A stretch of 64,000 nucleotides of DNA from NCBI GenBank assembly GCA_963786765.1, contig CAWBAJ010000019.1, positions 62,001 to 126,000 of the forward strand, in the 5' to 3' direction. Position 1 is the stretch's first letter, and every line of letters begins with the position of its first letter. Of this stretch, positions 1-8,612 are shown piece by piece. Source of the stretch: DATKNA01 sp963786765 (lineage in GTDB: Bacteria > Actinomycetota > Actinomycetes > Actinomycetales > Kineosporiaceae). A program made the position numbers and the translations under genes. The notes beneath the pieces were generated by a model that was not told where the DNA came from, did no database searches, and saw only the letters and a list, made by a program, of their open reading frames with translations.

Positions 1-222
1 GGCAGCCTCAACCGCGAGCTGGTGCTCGAGAACAACCTCGTGTTCGGCTCGGTCAACGCGAACTGCAGCCACTGGGAGGCCGCCGCGAAGGCGCTGGCGG
101 ACGCCGACCGCGGGTGGCTCGACCGCCTGGTCACGCGCACGGTCCCGATCGACGACTATCAGCGGGCCTTCCGGCACGACGAGACCGACGTCAAGGTCGT
201 GCTCGAGGTCAACGGGCTCTAG
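1..222 (+). CDS. Glucose 1-dehydrogenase-like protein, C-terminal fragment
   Basis: The frame is open from the first base and stops at 220-222, so only the last 73 residues are present. The string VFGSVNANCSHWEAAAKAL and the following PIDDYQRAF resemble the C-terminal domain of zinc-dependent glucose/sugar dehydrogenases of the medium-chain alcohol dehydrogenase superfamily. There the segment packs against the NAD(P)-binding fold. The catalytic zinc and Rossmann regions lie outside the window, so substrate cannot be judged. The following gene is on the other strand and convergent. Family assignment is fairly sure, the exact enzyme is not. Confidence 0.7.
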   Translation, partial: GSLNRELVLENNLVFGSVNANCSHWEAAAKALADADRGWLDRLVTRTVPIDDYQRAFRHDETDVKVVLEVNGL

Positions 223-306
223 CCGGCGTCCGGCGTTGAGCCAGGGATTGGCGTGTCACCGCCAAGCGGTCCGGCGTGTCGGCGGGGGGAAGGGCCCTGT
301 TGCGAA

Positions 307-345
307 CCGTATGCGCTGCCCCGCGTGCTGGGGCAGCACATACGG
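307..345. repeat. 39-nt palindromic element, copy A
   Basis: Two 16-nt arms (307-322 and 330-345) pair with one mismatch around a 7-nt loop. A second copy with perfect arms lies at 27910-27948. The arms are the same in both copies apart from that mismatch; the loops differ, and the 3' flank (TCC, A or G, AAGG) is shared. Copy A sits between convergent gene ends and could act as a bidirectional terminator, but the second copy is between divergent genes. A dispersed REP-like element is therefore as likely. No T-tract follows. Confidence 0.75.
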
Positions 346-428
346 TCCAAAGGGATGTACCCCCTCCCCCCTTTCGAGCTCTCACGGATTCGCGAGCGCC
401 GGCGCCCTACGGCGAGCGCCCCAGGGAT

Positions 429-1406
429 TCAGGGCGCGGGAGCCGTCGACGGGGTCAGCGTGCGCAGGCGGTCGGCGAGCTGCCGGGTGAAGAAGTCCAC
501 GAACCCCTCCGGGTCGGGCCCAGCGTTCTGCAGCACGATGTGATCGAAGCCGGCGTCCACGTACTGCTGGACGTGCTGCACGTAGCGCTCGACGTCCGCC
601 CCCACCGCGAACTGCTCGGTGACGTCCTCGGGCCGCACGGTGGCCGACGCCGCCTCGAAGTTCACGGGGTTCGGCAGCTCGCTCATCACCTTCCAGCCGG
701 TGACCGCCCACCGGCTGGTCTCGAGCACGGCTTTCACCGCCGTCTCGTCGTCCGCGGCCCAGGCCATCGGCACCTCGGCGTACTTCGGGCCCTCGCCGCC
801 GGCCTGCTCGTAGGCCTCGACCAGGGAGCTCTTCGGCTCGGTCGCGAACAGGCCGTCACCCAGCTCGGCGGCGATCGTCGCGGCCGACGACCCGCCGGCG
901 GCAACGGCGATCACGGGCAGCTGGTCCGGCAGGTCCCAGACCCGGGCGTCGTCGAGCTCGAAGTAGATGCCGTCGTAGGACTGGTAGCCGCCCTGCCAGA
1001 GCAGGTTGATGATCTCCAGCGCCTCCTGGAAGCGCTCATGCCGCTTCCGCACGCTCGGGAAGTCACCCACGATGTGCTCGTTCAGCCGCTCGCCGGCACC
1101 GACCCCGAGGGTGAAGCGGTTGTCGGACAGGATCTGCACCGTGGCGGCGGCCTGGGCGATGATCGCCGGGTGGTAGCGGAAGGACGGGCACGTCACTCCC
1201 GTGGCGAGGCCGATCCGGGAGGTCGCTGATGCCATGCTGCCGAGCATCGACCAGGTGAACCCGGAGTGTCCCTGGCTCTCCAGCCAGGGGTGGTAGTGGT
1301 CGCTCAGCTCGACGAAGTCGAAGCCCGCCCGCTCCGCGAGCTTCGCCTGCTCGACGACCTGCTTGGGGCCGAAGGCCTCGGTGGCGACCTTGTAGCCGAT
1401 CTGCAC
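429..1406 (-). CDS. F420-dependent glucose-6-phosphate dehydrogenase-like LLM oxidoreductase
   Basis: A 325-residue luciferase-like (LLM) TIM-barrel protein of the FGD-related family. It aligns with mycobacterial F420-dependent glucose-6-phosphate dehydrogenase from the start: the SDHYHPW string keeps the catalytic His and the active-site Trp of FGD, and GAGERLNE keeps the general-acid Glu. FRYHPAIIAQA is also conserved. It lies 10 nt downstream of zwf on the same strand and is probably co-transcribed, so two G6P-type dehydrogenases using different cofactors (NADP and F420) would be made together. Whether this paralogue really takes G6P is not certain, because the phosphate-binding residues are not clearly conserved. 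Confidence 0.82.
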   Translation of the reverse strand: MQIGYKVATEAFGPKQVVEQAKLAERAGFDFVELSDHYHPWLESQGHSGFTWSMLGSMASATSRIGLATGVTCPSFRYHPAIIAQAAATVQILSDNRFTLGVGAGERLNEHIVGDFPSVRKRHERFQEALEIINLLWQGGYQSYDGIYFELDDARVWDLPDQLPVIAVAAGGSSAATIAAELGDGLFATEPKSSLVEAYEQAGGEGPKYAEVPMAWAADDETAVKAVLETSRWAVTGWKVMSELPNPVNFEAASATVRPEDVTEQFAVGADVERYVQHVQQYVDAGFDHIVLQNAGPDPEGFVDFFTRQLADRLRTLTPSTAPAP

Positions 1407-1416
1407 GAACGTCCCC

Positions 1417-2913
1417 CTACTTCTTCTCGCGCCAGACGCGCTCGAACGGCAGGCGCCAGGCGTGCGGCGCGATCAGCTGGTGGATGGCGTTCGGGCCCCA
1501 GCTGCCCGGCGGGTAGGGCTTCACCGGCGGCGGCTCCTGCAGCAGCGGGTCGGACTTCTCCCACAGGCTCTCGATGCCCTCCGCCGTCGTGAAGAGGGTG
1601 TGGTCGCCCCACATGGCGTCGAGCATGAGCCGCTCGTACGCCTCGAGGACGTCCCCGACGCGATCGGTCTCCTGGGTGGAGAACTGCATGCTGAGCTTCT
1701 CCAGCCGCATGCCCGGCCCGGGCCGCTTGCCGTAGAAGGACAGCGACACCTTGGCGGTGTCCGCCAGGTCGAAGGTCAGGTGGTCCGGTCCCTCGGTGGC
1801 GACCCCGGAGCCGTGCGGGAACATGCTCTTGGGCGCCTCGCGGAAGGCGATGGAGATGATCCGCATCCCCTCGGCCATCTTCTTCCCCGTGCGCAGGTAG
1901 AACGGGACGCCCGCCCAGCGCCAGTTGTCCACGGTGGCCTTGAGGGCGATGAACGTCTCGGTGTCCGAGTCCGCGCTGACGCCCGGTTCGTTCCTGTATC
2001 CCGTGTACTGCCCGCGCACCACGTTCTCCGGCTCGAGCGGGAGCAGCGAACGGAAGACCTTGTTCTTCTCCTCGCTGATGGCCCGCGGCTCCAGTGCCGT
2101 CGGCGGCTCCATCGCCACGAACGCCATCACCTGGAACAGGTGGGTGACGACCATGTCCTTGTAGGCGCCGGTCGCCTCGTAGAAGTCGGCGCGGTTGTCC
2201 AGGCCGAGCGTCTCCGGCACGTCGATCTGCACGTGGTCGATGAAGTTGCGGTTCCAGATCGGCTCGAACAGGCCGTTGGCGAACCGGAACGCCAGGATGT
2301 TCAGCGCCGGTTCCTTGCCGAGGAAGTGGTCGATCCGGAAGATCTGCTCCTCGGAGAAGGTCTCGTGCACGCGCCGGTTCAGCTCGACCGCGCTGCGCAG
2401 GTCGGTGCCGAACGGCTTCTCCATCACGACGCGGGAGCGGTCGACGAGGTCGGCGTCCCGGAGCATCTCGATGACGGGGATCGCAGCCTTCGGCGGGACG
2501 CTCAGGTAGTGCAACCGGCGTGAGTGTTCGCCGAGGCGCTGCTCGGCCTCCTTCACGGCCTCGCCGAGCGCGTCCGGCCCGGCTTTCTGCGGCACGTAGT
2601 GCAGCTTGCTGGCGAAGCTCGCCCACTGCTCGTCGCTCAGCCGGCGGGTGCCGAACTCTTGAACGGCCTTCCGGGCGAACGCCTGGAACGCGGCGTCGTC
2701 CAGATCGTCCAGCGAGGTGCCGACGACCTGGATGTCCGGGGTCAGCTCGGAGAGCGCCAGGTAGGTCAGGCCCGGCAGCAGCTTGCGCCGGGAGAGGTCG
2801 CCGGTGGCGCCGAACAGGACGATGACGTGCGGCTCGACCGGGTCGCGCAGACCGCGCAGCCGGGTGGCACCGATGGCCGGGTAGGCGATGTCCGCGCGAG
2901 TCGAAGCGTTCAT
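1417..2913 (-). CDS. zwf: Glucose-6-phosphate 1-dehydrogenase
   Basis: Full-length (498 residues) NADP-dependent G6P dehydrogenase, first step of the oxidative pentose phosphate pathway, giving 6-phosphogluconolactone and NADPH in the cytoplasm. The nucleotide-binding GATGDLS motif is at residues 35-41 and the active-site RIDHFLGKE near residue 200, both intact. The ATG at 2913 gives an N-terminal extension of about 25 residues before the Rossmann strand. The gene leads a two-gene unit with the F420-type dehydrogenase downstream. Family identity is secure. Confidence 0.97.
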   Translation of the reverse strand: MNASTRADIAYPAIGATRLRGLRDPVEPHVIVLFGATGDLSRRKLLPGLTYLALSELTPDIQVVGTSLDDLDDAAFQAFARKAVQEFGTRRLSDEQWASFASKLHYVPQKAGPDALGEAVKEAEQRLGEHSRRLHYLSVPPKAAIPVIEMLRDADLVDRSRVVMEKPFGTDLRSAVELNRRVHETFSEEQIFRIDHFLGKEPALNILAFRFANGLFEPIWNRNFIDHVQIDVPETLGLDNRADFYEATGAYKDMVVTHLFQVMAFVAMEPPTALEPRAISEEKNKVFRSLLPLEPENVVRGQYTGYRNEPGVSADSDTETFIALKATVDNWRWAGVPFYLRTGKKMAEGMRIISIAFREAPKSMFPHGSGVATEGPDHLTFDLADTAKVSLSFYGKRPGPGMRLEKLSMQFSTQETDRVGDVLEAYERLMLDAMWGDHTLFTTAEGIESLWEKSDPLLQEPPPVKPYPPGSWGPNAIHQLIAPHAWRLPFERVWREKK

Positions 2914-2953
2914 GCGATCGATGATGACACCGGAGTCGGACCCGGTCGACGGC

Positions 2954-3487
2954 TCATGACACCCCGGCGCCGGCGTGGTCTTCCGCCTTCAGCAGGCCCC
3001 GGACGTAGGCCGCCTGACCGACGTGCTCCAGGTCGTCGTCGACGACGCTGGCGAGCCGGACGCCGAGGGTGACCGGCGGGTCCCAGCGCTCGTCGACCAC
3101 GCGGTCGAGGTCGCCGTCCGTGAGCGTGGCCAGGAATGCGTCCGTGCGGTCCGCGACGGCGTCGTAGTAGGCGACCAAAGCCTCGCCGCTCTCCGCCCGC
3201 AGCCCCGCGACCTGTTCCGCGGACCAGCCGTAGCCGGTCTCGGTGGTCCCGGCGTCGAGCCCGAACCGGCGCGCCCAGTCGCCGTCCTGCCAGACCTGGG
3301 GCCTGCCGGCGACCTCCGCGACGTGGTCGTCCTGCACGCGGGCCAGGTGCCAGACGAGCCAGCCGACGGTGTTCGCGCCCGGTGCGGGCGGTCGGGCGAG
3401 ATCGTCGGGGGAGAGCCCGTCCACGGCGCCCCGCACGAGCTCGCGGAGGCGGCCGTAGAGCTCGAGAAGGACCTCGTTCGCCTGCAT
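2954..3487 (-). CDS. DinB / mycothiol-transferase family protein (DUF664-like)
   Basis: A 177-residue four-helix DinB-type protein. The segment TVGWLVWHLARVQDDH has the conserved His of this fold, and LEHVGQAAYVRGL near the C-terminus supplies a further metal-ligand His. In actinobacteria such proteins include mycothiol-dependent transferases and maleylpyruvate isomerases; the substrate here is unknown. The ATG at 3487 was chosen because an AGGAAGGC ribosome-binding site lies upstream; longer reading into the neighbouring gene has no family match. It is divergent from the LLM gene that starts about 50 nt away, so both likely share a promoter region. Confidence 0.78.
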   Translation of the reverse strand: MQANEVLLELYGRLRELVRGAVDGLSPDDLARPPAPGANTVGWLVWHLARVQDDHVAEVAGRPQVWQDGDWARRFGLDAGTTETGYGWSAEQVAGLRAESGEALVAYYDAVADRTDAFLATLTDGDLDRVVDERWDPPVTLGVRLASVVDDDLEHVGQAAYVRGLLKAEDHAGAGVS

Positions 3488-3541
3488 GTCGCGCCTGCCT
3501 TCCTGAGTGCCGGTCGATGGACCTCGGGCATGATGCGGAGG

Positions 3542-4477
3542 ATGAGTCTCGTCCTCGGTTTCGGACTGCCCGTGTCGGGTGTCTGGGCCACCCCGGAGAA
3601 CATCGTCGCGTTCGCCCGCCGTGCCGAGGATCTCGGGTACGGGTCGCTGTGGACCTACCAGCGCCTGCTCGCGCCCGCCGAGACCGACTGGGGTCCGCAG
3701 TACCGGTCGGTACTCGACCCCGTCGTCGCCCTGTCGTTCGCGGCCGCCGTGACCCACCGTGTGCGCCTCGGGGTCGCGGTGGTCAACGCGCCGTTCCTGC
3801 CGCCGGCCATGCTCGCCCGGCAGTTCGCCTCGCTCGACGTCGTCTCCCGCGGCCGGCTCGACGCCGGGCTCGGCCTCGGCTGGGCCCCCGAGGAGTTCGC
3901 CGCTCTCGGCGTCCCGATGGAACGGCGGGGCGACCGGCTGGAGGAGACGGTGGCCTGCCTGCGTGCCCTCTGGGGACCGGACCCGGTGTCGTTCGAGGGG
4001 ACCTTCGTCACCGTCCCGCCGTCGCGCTTCGACCCGAAGCCTGTGCAGACTCCGCTGCCGATCCTCCTCGGGGCGACCGCGGAGGCGGGCCTGCGCCGGG
4101 CCGGCCGGATCGCCGACGGCTGGATCAGCAGCAGTCGCTTCGACCCCCGTCAGATCCGGACGGCGGTCACGACGGTCCGCTCGGCGGCCGAGTCGGCAGG
4201 GCGGGATGCGTCGCGGCTCCGGTTCGTCGTGCGCGGCGTCGTCCAGCTGGGAAAGGACGTGCGGGACGACGCCGGCGCCCGCCGCCCCTTGACGGGGCCG
4301 GCGGACGCCGTCCGCGACGACCTGGCCGCCCTGCGCGAGCAGGGCGTGACCGAGGTGTTCCTCGACCTCAACTTCGATCCCCGGGTCGGTTCCCCGGACG
4401 CCGACAGCTCCGCCGCGCTCGCGCTGGCGGACGAGGTGCTCGAGAGCTTCGCGCCGGGGGATCAGTCGGGTATGTAG
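3542..4477 (+). CDS. LLM class F420-dependent oxidoreductase
   Basis: A 311-residue luciferase-like protein. LGFGLPVSGVWATPENIV at the N-terminus, RVRLGVAVVNAPFLPP, LDAGLGLGWAPEEFAALG and LPILLGATAEAGLRRAGRIADGW are typical of the F420-dependent oxidoreductase group often annotated TIGR03619. The start is uncertain: ATG codons at 3530, 3533 and 3542 are in frame, and 3542 begins the conserved strand. Its 3' end overlaps the convergent aldo-keto reductase gene by 16 nt. It is not closely similar to the FGD-like protein at 429-1406. Substrate unknown. Confidence 0.8.
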   Translation: MSLVLGFGLPVSGVWATPENIVAFARRAEDLGYGSLWTYQRLLAPAETDWGPQYRSVLDPVVALSFAAAVTHRVRLGVAVVNAPFLPPAMLARQFASLDVVSRGRLDAGLGLGWAPEEFAALGVPMERRGDRLEETVACLRALWGPDPVSFEGTFVTVPPSRFDPKPVQTPLPILLGATAEAGLRRAGRIADGWISSSRFDPRQIRTAVTTVRSAAESAGRDASRLRFVVRGVVQLGKDVRDDAGARRPLTGPADAVRDDLAALREQGVTEVFLDLNFDPRVGSPDADSSAALALADEVLESFAPGDQSGM

Positions 4478-5310
4478 TCGAACTCGTCCGGGTGCGGTCC
4501 GGTGCGCCCGGCGTCGCCGCGGTTGAGGTGGCTCAGGTCCTGCATCGCCTCGTCGTCGAGCTCGAAGTCGAACAGGGCGAAGTTCTCCTCGATCCGCGCC
4601 GGCGTCACCGACTTCGGGAAGACGATGTCCCCGCGCTGGATGTGCCAGCGCAGCACGACCTGCGCCGGTGTGCGGCGGACGGCGTCGGCGACGCGACGGA
4701 CGACCTCGTCGTCCAGCACCCGGCCCTGCGCGATCGGGCTCCACGCCTCGGTGAGGATGCCGTTGTCGCGACCGAACGCGCGGACCTCCTCGTTGGTGAG
4801 GTACGGATGCACCTCGATCTGGTTGACGGCCGGCGTCACGCCGGTCTCGGCGATGATCCGCTGCAGGTGGGGGACCTGGAAGTTGGAGACGCCGATCGAG
4901 CGTGCTCGCCCGTCCTGCGCGAACTCGATCAGCGTGCGCCAGGTCGACACGTAGTCGCCGTCGTACCGGGTGGGCAGTGGCCAGTGGATGAGGAACAGGT
5001 CGACGTAGTCGAACTCGAGGGTGCCGAGCGTCTGGTCGAAGGCCCGGCGCGCGTCGTCGGGCCGGTGGAACCCGTTGTTGAGCTTGCTCGTCACGAAGAT
5101 CTGCTCGCGCGGGATCCCACTGCTGTGGACGGCCTCGCCGACCCCCTTCTCGTTCCGGTACATCTCGGCGGTGTCGATGTGCCGGTAGCCGATCTGCAGC
5201 GCGCGGCTCACCGCCTCGGCCGTGTCCGCGGGGTCGATCTGGAAGACGCCGAACCCCAGCTGCGGGATGGTGCGTCCGTTGTTCATGGTCAGTTCAGGCA
5301 CTGTGTTCAC
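4462..5310 (-). CDS. Aldo/keto reductase (2,5-diketo-D-gluconate reductase type)
   Basis: A 282-residue NADPH-dependent AKR, close to the usual 275-285 of the AKR5 group. The catalytic tetrad is visible: Asp and Tyr in DTAEMYRNEKGVG, Lys in VTSKLNN and His in LIHWPLP. The cofactor-binding GVSNFQVPHL and FPKSVTPARIEEN strings are present. It should reduce small carbonyl compounds or sugars in the cytoplasm. It runs convergently into the LLM gene with a short overlap. Identity of the family is secure; the substrate is not. Confidence 0.93.
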   Translation of the reverse strand: MNTVPELTMNNGRTIPQLGFGVFQIDPADTAEAVSRALQIGYRHIDTAEMYRNEKGVGEAVHSSGIPREQIFVTSKLNNGFHRPDDARRAFDQTLGTLEFDYVDLFLIHWPLPTRYDGDYVSTWRTLIEFAQDGRARSIGVSNFQVPHLQRIIAETGVTPAVNQIEVHPYLTNEEVRAFGRDNGILTEAWSPIAQGRVLDDEVVRRVADAVRRTPAQVVLRWHIQRGDIVFPKSVTPARIEENFALFDFELDDEAMQDLSHLNRGDAGRTGPHPDEFDYIPD

Positions 5311-5352
5311 GCTGATGCCCTACCCACCCGCAGCGGACCCACACACCGACAC

Positions 5353-5430
5353 CAAGATCATGCTCGGGAGGTACCCGGTCCGGCGATCCACAGGGAGCGG
5401 AGAACCGGGCGTCTCGCGAGCATGATCTTG
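5353..5430. repeat. 78-bp element with 14-bp inverted ends, copy 1
   Basis: The first 14 nt (5353-5366) are the exact reverse complement of the last 14 nt (5417-5430). A second element, also exactly 78 nt, lies at 5694-5771. It has the same ends and the same central GATCCAC at offset 33-39, while the rest of the interior differs. Copy 1 begins 6 nt downstream of the stop of the 49-residue membrane protein gene, a place where a transcript 3' end would form. It may be a REP/MITE-like repeat or a terminator structure. Confidence 0.8.
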
Positions 5431-5436
5431 CGGGGG

Positions 5437-5586
5437 TCAGACGCGGCGGCGGTTCATGAAGCCCATGACGGCGCCGACGACGAGCAGGACGAGCGCGATG
5501 ATGAGCGCCCACTTCGCGGCTGCCACGAACAGGCCTATGCCGCCGAAGATGACCGCGAGCACGATGAGGGCGATGACGAGCCACAT
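5437..5586 (-). CDS. Small hydrophobic membrane protein
   Basis: A 49-residue protein that is almost entirely two hydrophobic segments (about residues 2-18 and 24-43) ending in a basic NRRRV tail, so it should sit in the cytoplasmic membrane. The ATG at 5586 is chosen because a GAGGAGA ribosome-binding site lies just upstream; a longer version from 5667 would add a charged leader with no signal. Small hydrophobic proteins of this look are common in actinobacteria, but the function is unknown. The gene is bracketed by the two 78-bp palindromic elements. Confidence 0.65.
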   Translation of the reverse strand: MWLVIALIVLAVIFGGIGLFVAAAKWALIIALVLLVVGAVMGFMNRRRV

Positions 5587-5693
5587 GAGGGTCTCCTCGA
5601 CTCCGGGCCGCGTCCGGCTGGCGCGGCTCATGATGTCGATGTTCCTCCCCCCGTACGAAGTCTGCACCGGCGGCCCCGATCGGGAAGAGCCAT

Positions 5694-5771
5694 CAAGATC
5701 ATGCTCACGGAATGGGCGGCCTCGTGATCCACATTCGGCTGTGGAGCGCGCACCTCGCGAGCATGATCTTG
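5694..5771. repeat. 78-bp element with inverted ends, copy 2
   Basis: Ends at 5694-5707 and 5758-5771 pair at 13 of 14 positions and match those of copy 1 (5353-5430). The element has the same length and the same central GATCCAC. It starts 18 nt after the stop codon of the GerMN lipoprotein gene, so again it lies directly at a gene 3' end. The two copies face each other across the small membrane protein gene. Confidence 0.8.
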
Positions 5772-5789
5772 GTCTGGCGCCGGCACAGG

Positions 5790-6419
5790 TCAGGGCGAGT
5801 TGATCGGGACCGGTGTCGCCGCCGGGGCGAGCAACGACTGGTAGTCCTTCCCCGTCACGGCCCGATCGACGACCACGCCGCCGGGCAGTGGCGCCTCCAC
5901 CGGCTGACCGTCGCTCATGATCAGGACGGTGCGGACGTCGGGGTGCGACGTCAGCGTGAGGACCACCTGCGCCACCGACAGGGGCAGCCGGCGCGGGTCG
6001 GCGTCCTTGCTCCCGCCATTGATCGCGACGACGGCTTGGCCGTTCTCGAGAGCCGTGAGCGTCAGCGAGGCGTCGGACGGCAGCGCGGTCGAGAGGCCGT
6101 GGCCGCGCTCGGTGTTGTCGGGTCCCATCGCCAGAGCGGCCAGCAACTGCGTGACCTGCTGCTGGGCCGTTCCCGGCGAGACCGGCCGGCGGGTCAGCCG
6201 CAGCCTGTTCTCCGGCGTCACGAACGCCACCTCATAGCCGGAGCTGCCGGTCGCGCTCGGGGTGCCCGAGGGGGACGGCGTGACGAGCAGCCGCGGGTCG
6301 ACCTGCGTCCGGGGCACCGCCCGTGGTGCCCCGTCGCGGGGGACGCCGCAGCCGGCAACCACGAGCAGCGCCGTCAGGGCGACGGCGACACAGGAGGCGG
6401 TGCGTCCGAGCCTGGTCAT
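5790..6419 (-). CDS. GerMN-domain lipoprotein
   Basis: A 209-residue exported lipoprotein. The N-terminus has a basic start, a hydrophobic stretch and a VVAGCG lipobox whose Cys would be lipidated. A Pro/Ser/Thr linker follows, then a GerMN-like domain (EVAFVTPENRLRLTRRPV, VTQLLAALAMGP, LSTALPSDASL). The start at 6419 overlaps the histidine kinase stop by 4 nt. The order regulator, kinase, lipoprotein recalls MtrA-MtrB-LpqB of actinobacteria, but LpqB is more than twice as long, so this is only an analogue. It may modulate the kinase from outside the membrane. Confidence 0.85.
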   Translation of the reverse strand: MTRLGRTASCVAVALTALLVVAGCGVPRDGAPRAVPRTQVDPRLLVTPSPSGTPSATGSSGYEVAFVTPENRLRLTRRPVSPGTAQQQVTQLLAALAMGPDNTERGHGLSTALPSDASLTLTALENGQAVVAINGGSKDADPRRLPLSVAQVVLTLTSHPDVRTVLIMSDGQPVEAPLPGGVVVDRAVTGKDYQSLLAPAATPVPINSP

Positions 6420-7792
6420 GGCACCAGCTCCTCCGCCGGTGCCAGCGGCAGCCGGACGACGAGTCGCGCGCCGCCGCCAGGAGCGTCCATGCACCAGGCG
6501 GCTCCCTCGTGCGCGCGCAGCGTCTCGGCCACCAGGCTCAGGCCGAGGCCTGTGCCCGGCTGTGCCCCGCGGGCGCCGTCCTCCCCGCGGGCGAAGCGTT
6601 CGAAGACGCGCTCCCGGTCGGCGGGCGGGATCCCCGGCCCCTCGTCGTCCACGATCACGACGGCGTCCGTCGCGGTCTCCTCGATGGTGACGCGCACCAG
6701 CCCGTGGCCGTGCCGGTCGGCGTTCTCGAAGAGGTTGACGAGCGCGCGTTCGACCTGTCGCTTGTGCGCGCAGACCGGGACGGGGTCGGCCGGCGCCACC
6801 GCGAGCAGCGCCGCGTCCCGGCCGCTCCCCGTCAGTGCCTCGGTGACGAGCTCGCGAAGGTCGAACCGTTCCCGTGCCGCGTCGGCAGAGCCGGCGTCGA
6901 GCCGCGCGAGCTCCACCAGGTCGTCGAGCAGTCGGCGGAACCGTGCCAGCTCCAGAACGGCGAGCGTCACCGCGGGGCGCACCCGCTCCGGCAGCTGCTC
7001 CGCCCGCGCCTCGACGAGGTCCACGGCGGCGACCAGCGTGGTGAGCGGCGATCGCAGCTCGTGCGTCACGTCCGCCGTGAACCGGGCCTCCCGCTCGATC
7101 CGGGCCGCGAGGGCGTCGACCATCTCGTTGAAGGAACCGACGATCGCGGCGAGGTCCGGGTCGTCGGTGGGCGGCAGGCGGGTGTCGAGCTGCCCGCCGG
7201 CGATGCGCGTCGCGGTGACGGCAACCTCGTCGAGGGGGCGGACGGCGCGCGCCGCGGCCCACCGTCCCACGGCCGCGGCGGCGAGGGCGGTCGTCGCAGC
7301 GACGATCAACAGCACGCCGCGCAGCGTGTCGAGGGTCGTGGCCAGTTCGCTGACGTCGACGGCCTCGTGGAAGACGCTGTCGACCTCGGGCAGCGGGATC
7401 GACACCACGAGCGACGGGTCGCCCTGCAGCCGCGTCCACATCACGGTCGCGGGACCGGACCCGGTGCGCATGGCGCGCAGCTCGGGCGGTAGGTCGTCGG
7501 GGCCGATGGCGAGCGACGAGGACGACCAGCGCCCGTCGCGCTCCACCAGGACGGCGGTGTGGGCGGGCGGCGCCACCCGGCCGAGCACTTCCGCGGTGGA
7601 CGTGCCCGCCGTCCGGAGCCCGTCGAGCGCGATCCGGGCGTCCACGTTCGCCTGCCGGACGGCGGCGAATTCCCGCGCCGAGGTCAGGTAGGACCGTGCG
7701 ACGATGTAGGTCGAGCCGGCGACGACCGTCGCCACGAGGACCCCGCCGAGAGCGAACGTGACGGCGGCACGTCGGCGGACACCTCCGCTCAC
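6416..7792 (-). CDS. Two-component sensor histidine kinase (HAMP)
   Basis: A 458-residue membrane kinase. TM1 is at about residues 11-33 and TM2 at about 158-180, with an extracytoplasmic sensor region between them and a HAMP linker after TM2. The H-box FTADVTHELRSPLT, N-box NLFENADRHGHG, G1 DEGPGIPP and G2 GTGLGLSL are all intact. It overlaps the upstream response regulator gene and the downstream GerMN lipoprotein gene by 4 nt each, showing one translationally coupled operon. The signal sensed cannot be read from sequence. Confidence 0.93.
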   Translation of the reverse strand: MSGGVRRRAAVTFALGGVLVATVVAGSTYIVARSYLTSAREFAAVRQANVDARIALDGLRTAGTSTAEVLGRVAPPAHTAVLVERDGRWSSSSLAIGPDDLPPELRAMRTGSGPATVMWTRLQGDPSLVVSIPLPEVDSVFHEAVDVSELATTLDTLRGVLLIVAATTALAAAAVGRWAAARAVRPLDEVAVTATRIAGGQLDTRLPPTDDPDLAAIVGSFNEMVDALAARIEREARFTADVTHELRSPLTTLVAAVDLVEARAEQLPERVRPAVTLAVLELARFRRLLDDLVELARLDAGSADAARERFDLRELVTEALTGSGRDAALLAVAPADPVPVCAHKRQVERALVNLFENADRHGHGLVRVTIEETATDAVVIVDDEGPGIPPADRERVFERFARGEDGARGAQPGTGLGLSLVAETLRAHEGAAWCMDAPGGGARLVVRLPLAPAEELVP

Positions 7793-8512
7793 TGCGGGTC
7801 GAGCCGGTAGCCCAGCCCGCGGACCGTGACCACGATGCGCGGGTGGGCCGGATCGCGCTCGATCTTGGTCCGCAGCCGCCTGATGTGGACGTCGACCAGC
7901 CGCTCGTCACCGAAGAAGTCGTGCTCCCACACCCGCTCGAGCAGTGTCGCGGCGGCCGAGGATGCGGCCGGCGTGCTCGGCGAGCTCGCACAGCAGGCGG
8001 AACTCGGTGAGGGTGAGGTGCAGGTCCTGCTCGCCCCGCCGGACCGTGCCCGACTCGGGGGCGAGGACCAGAGCGGGGCCGCCGTCCACACCTGAATCGA
8101 GAACCAGCGGGGCGACCTCGCCGGCCGGGGCCGAGGACGTCTGGTGTGCTTCCAGGCGCCGGTGCAGCGCCCGAAGCCGGGCGCTGATCTCCTTCGTCTG
8201 GAAGGGCTTGGTCACGTAGTCGTCCGCCCCTGCCTCCAGCGCCGCGACGATGTCGTGGGTGTCGCCCCTGGCGCTCACCACCACGATGGGCGCGTCACTC
8301 ACGTGGCGGACCTCACGGATGAAGGTGAACCCGTCGACGCCGCCGAGCATGAGGTCGACCAGCATGGCGTCGAGATCGAGGCCGGGTACGGCCGCCAGGG
8401 CGGCTTCGGCCGAGGCCTGTTCCACCACTTGGTAGCCCTCGTCCTCCAGGGCGAGACGGAGCACGGCGCGGATGTTGTCGTCGTCCTCGAGGACCAGCAG
8501 ACGTCGCGCCAC
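7789..8512 (-). CDS. OmpR-family response regulator, frameshifted
   Basis: Receiver domain first: RLLVLEDDDNIRAVL, phospho-acceptor Asp in MLVDLMLGGVDG, conserved ADDYVTKPF. Then a winged helix ending in RLRTKIERDPAH and TVRGLGYRLDPQ. The reading frame changes once near 7953, in the middle of the winged helix (AGRILGR on one side, TLLERVWEHDFF on the other), which needs one base removed. The protein is well conserved on both sides, so a sequencing error is likely. The GTG at 8512 is the best start in frame. It heads the operon with the kinase and GerMN lipoprotein. Confidence 0.85.
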
Positions 8513-8612
8513 GACCTCATCGTGCCAGCCGCGGCAGCGGCCGCAACGATCGTCATACAACCGCAAAGAAGCCGTCCGCCCGCTCGCAAAGCGGGGGGAT
8601 TGAGTTCTCGAC

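Noticed and set aside
276..1229. Long plus-strand frame opposite the FGD-like gene
   Set aside because: A typical antisense shadow in very GC-rich DNA; the minus strand has the conserved LLM protein.
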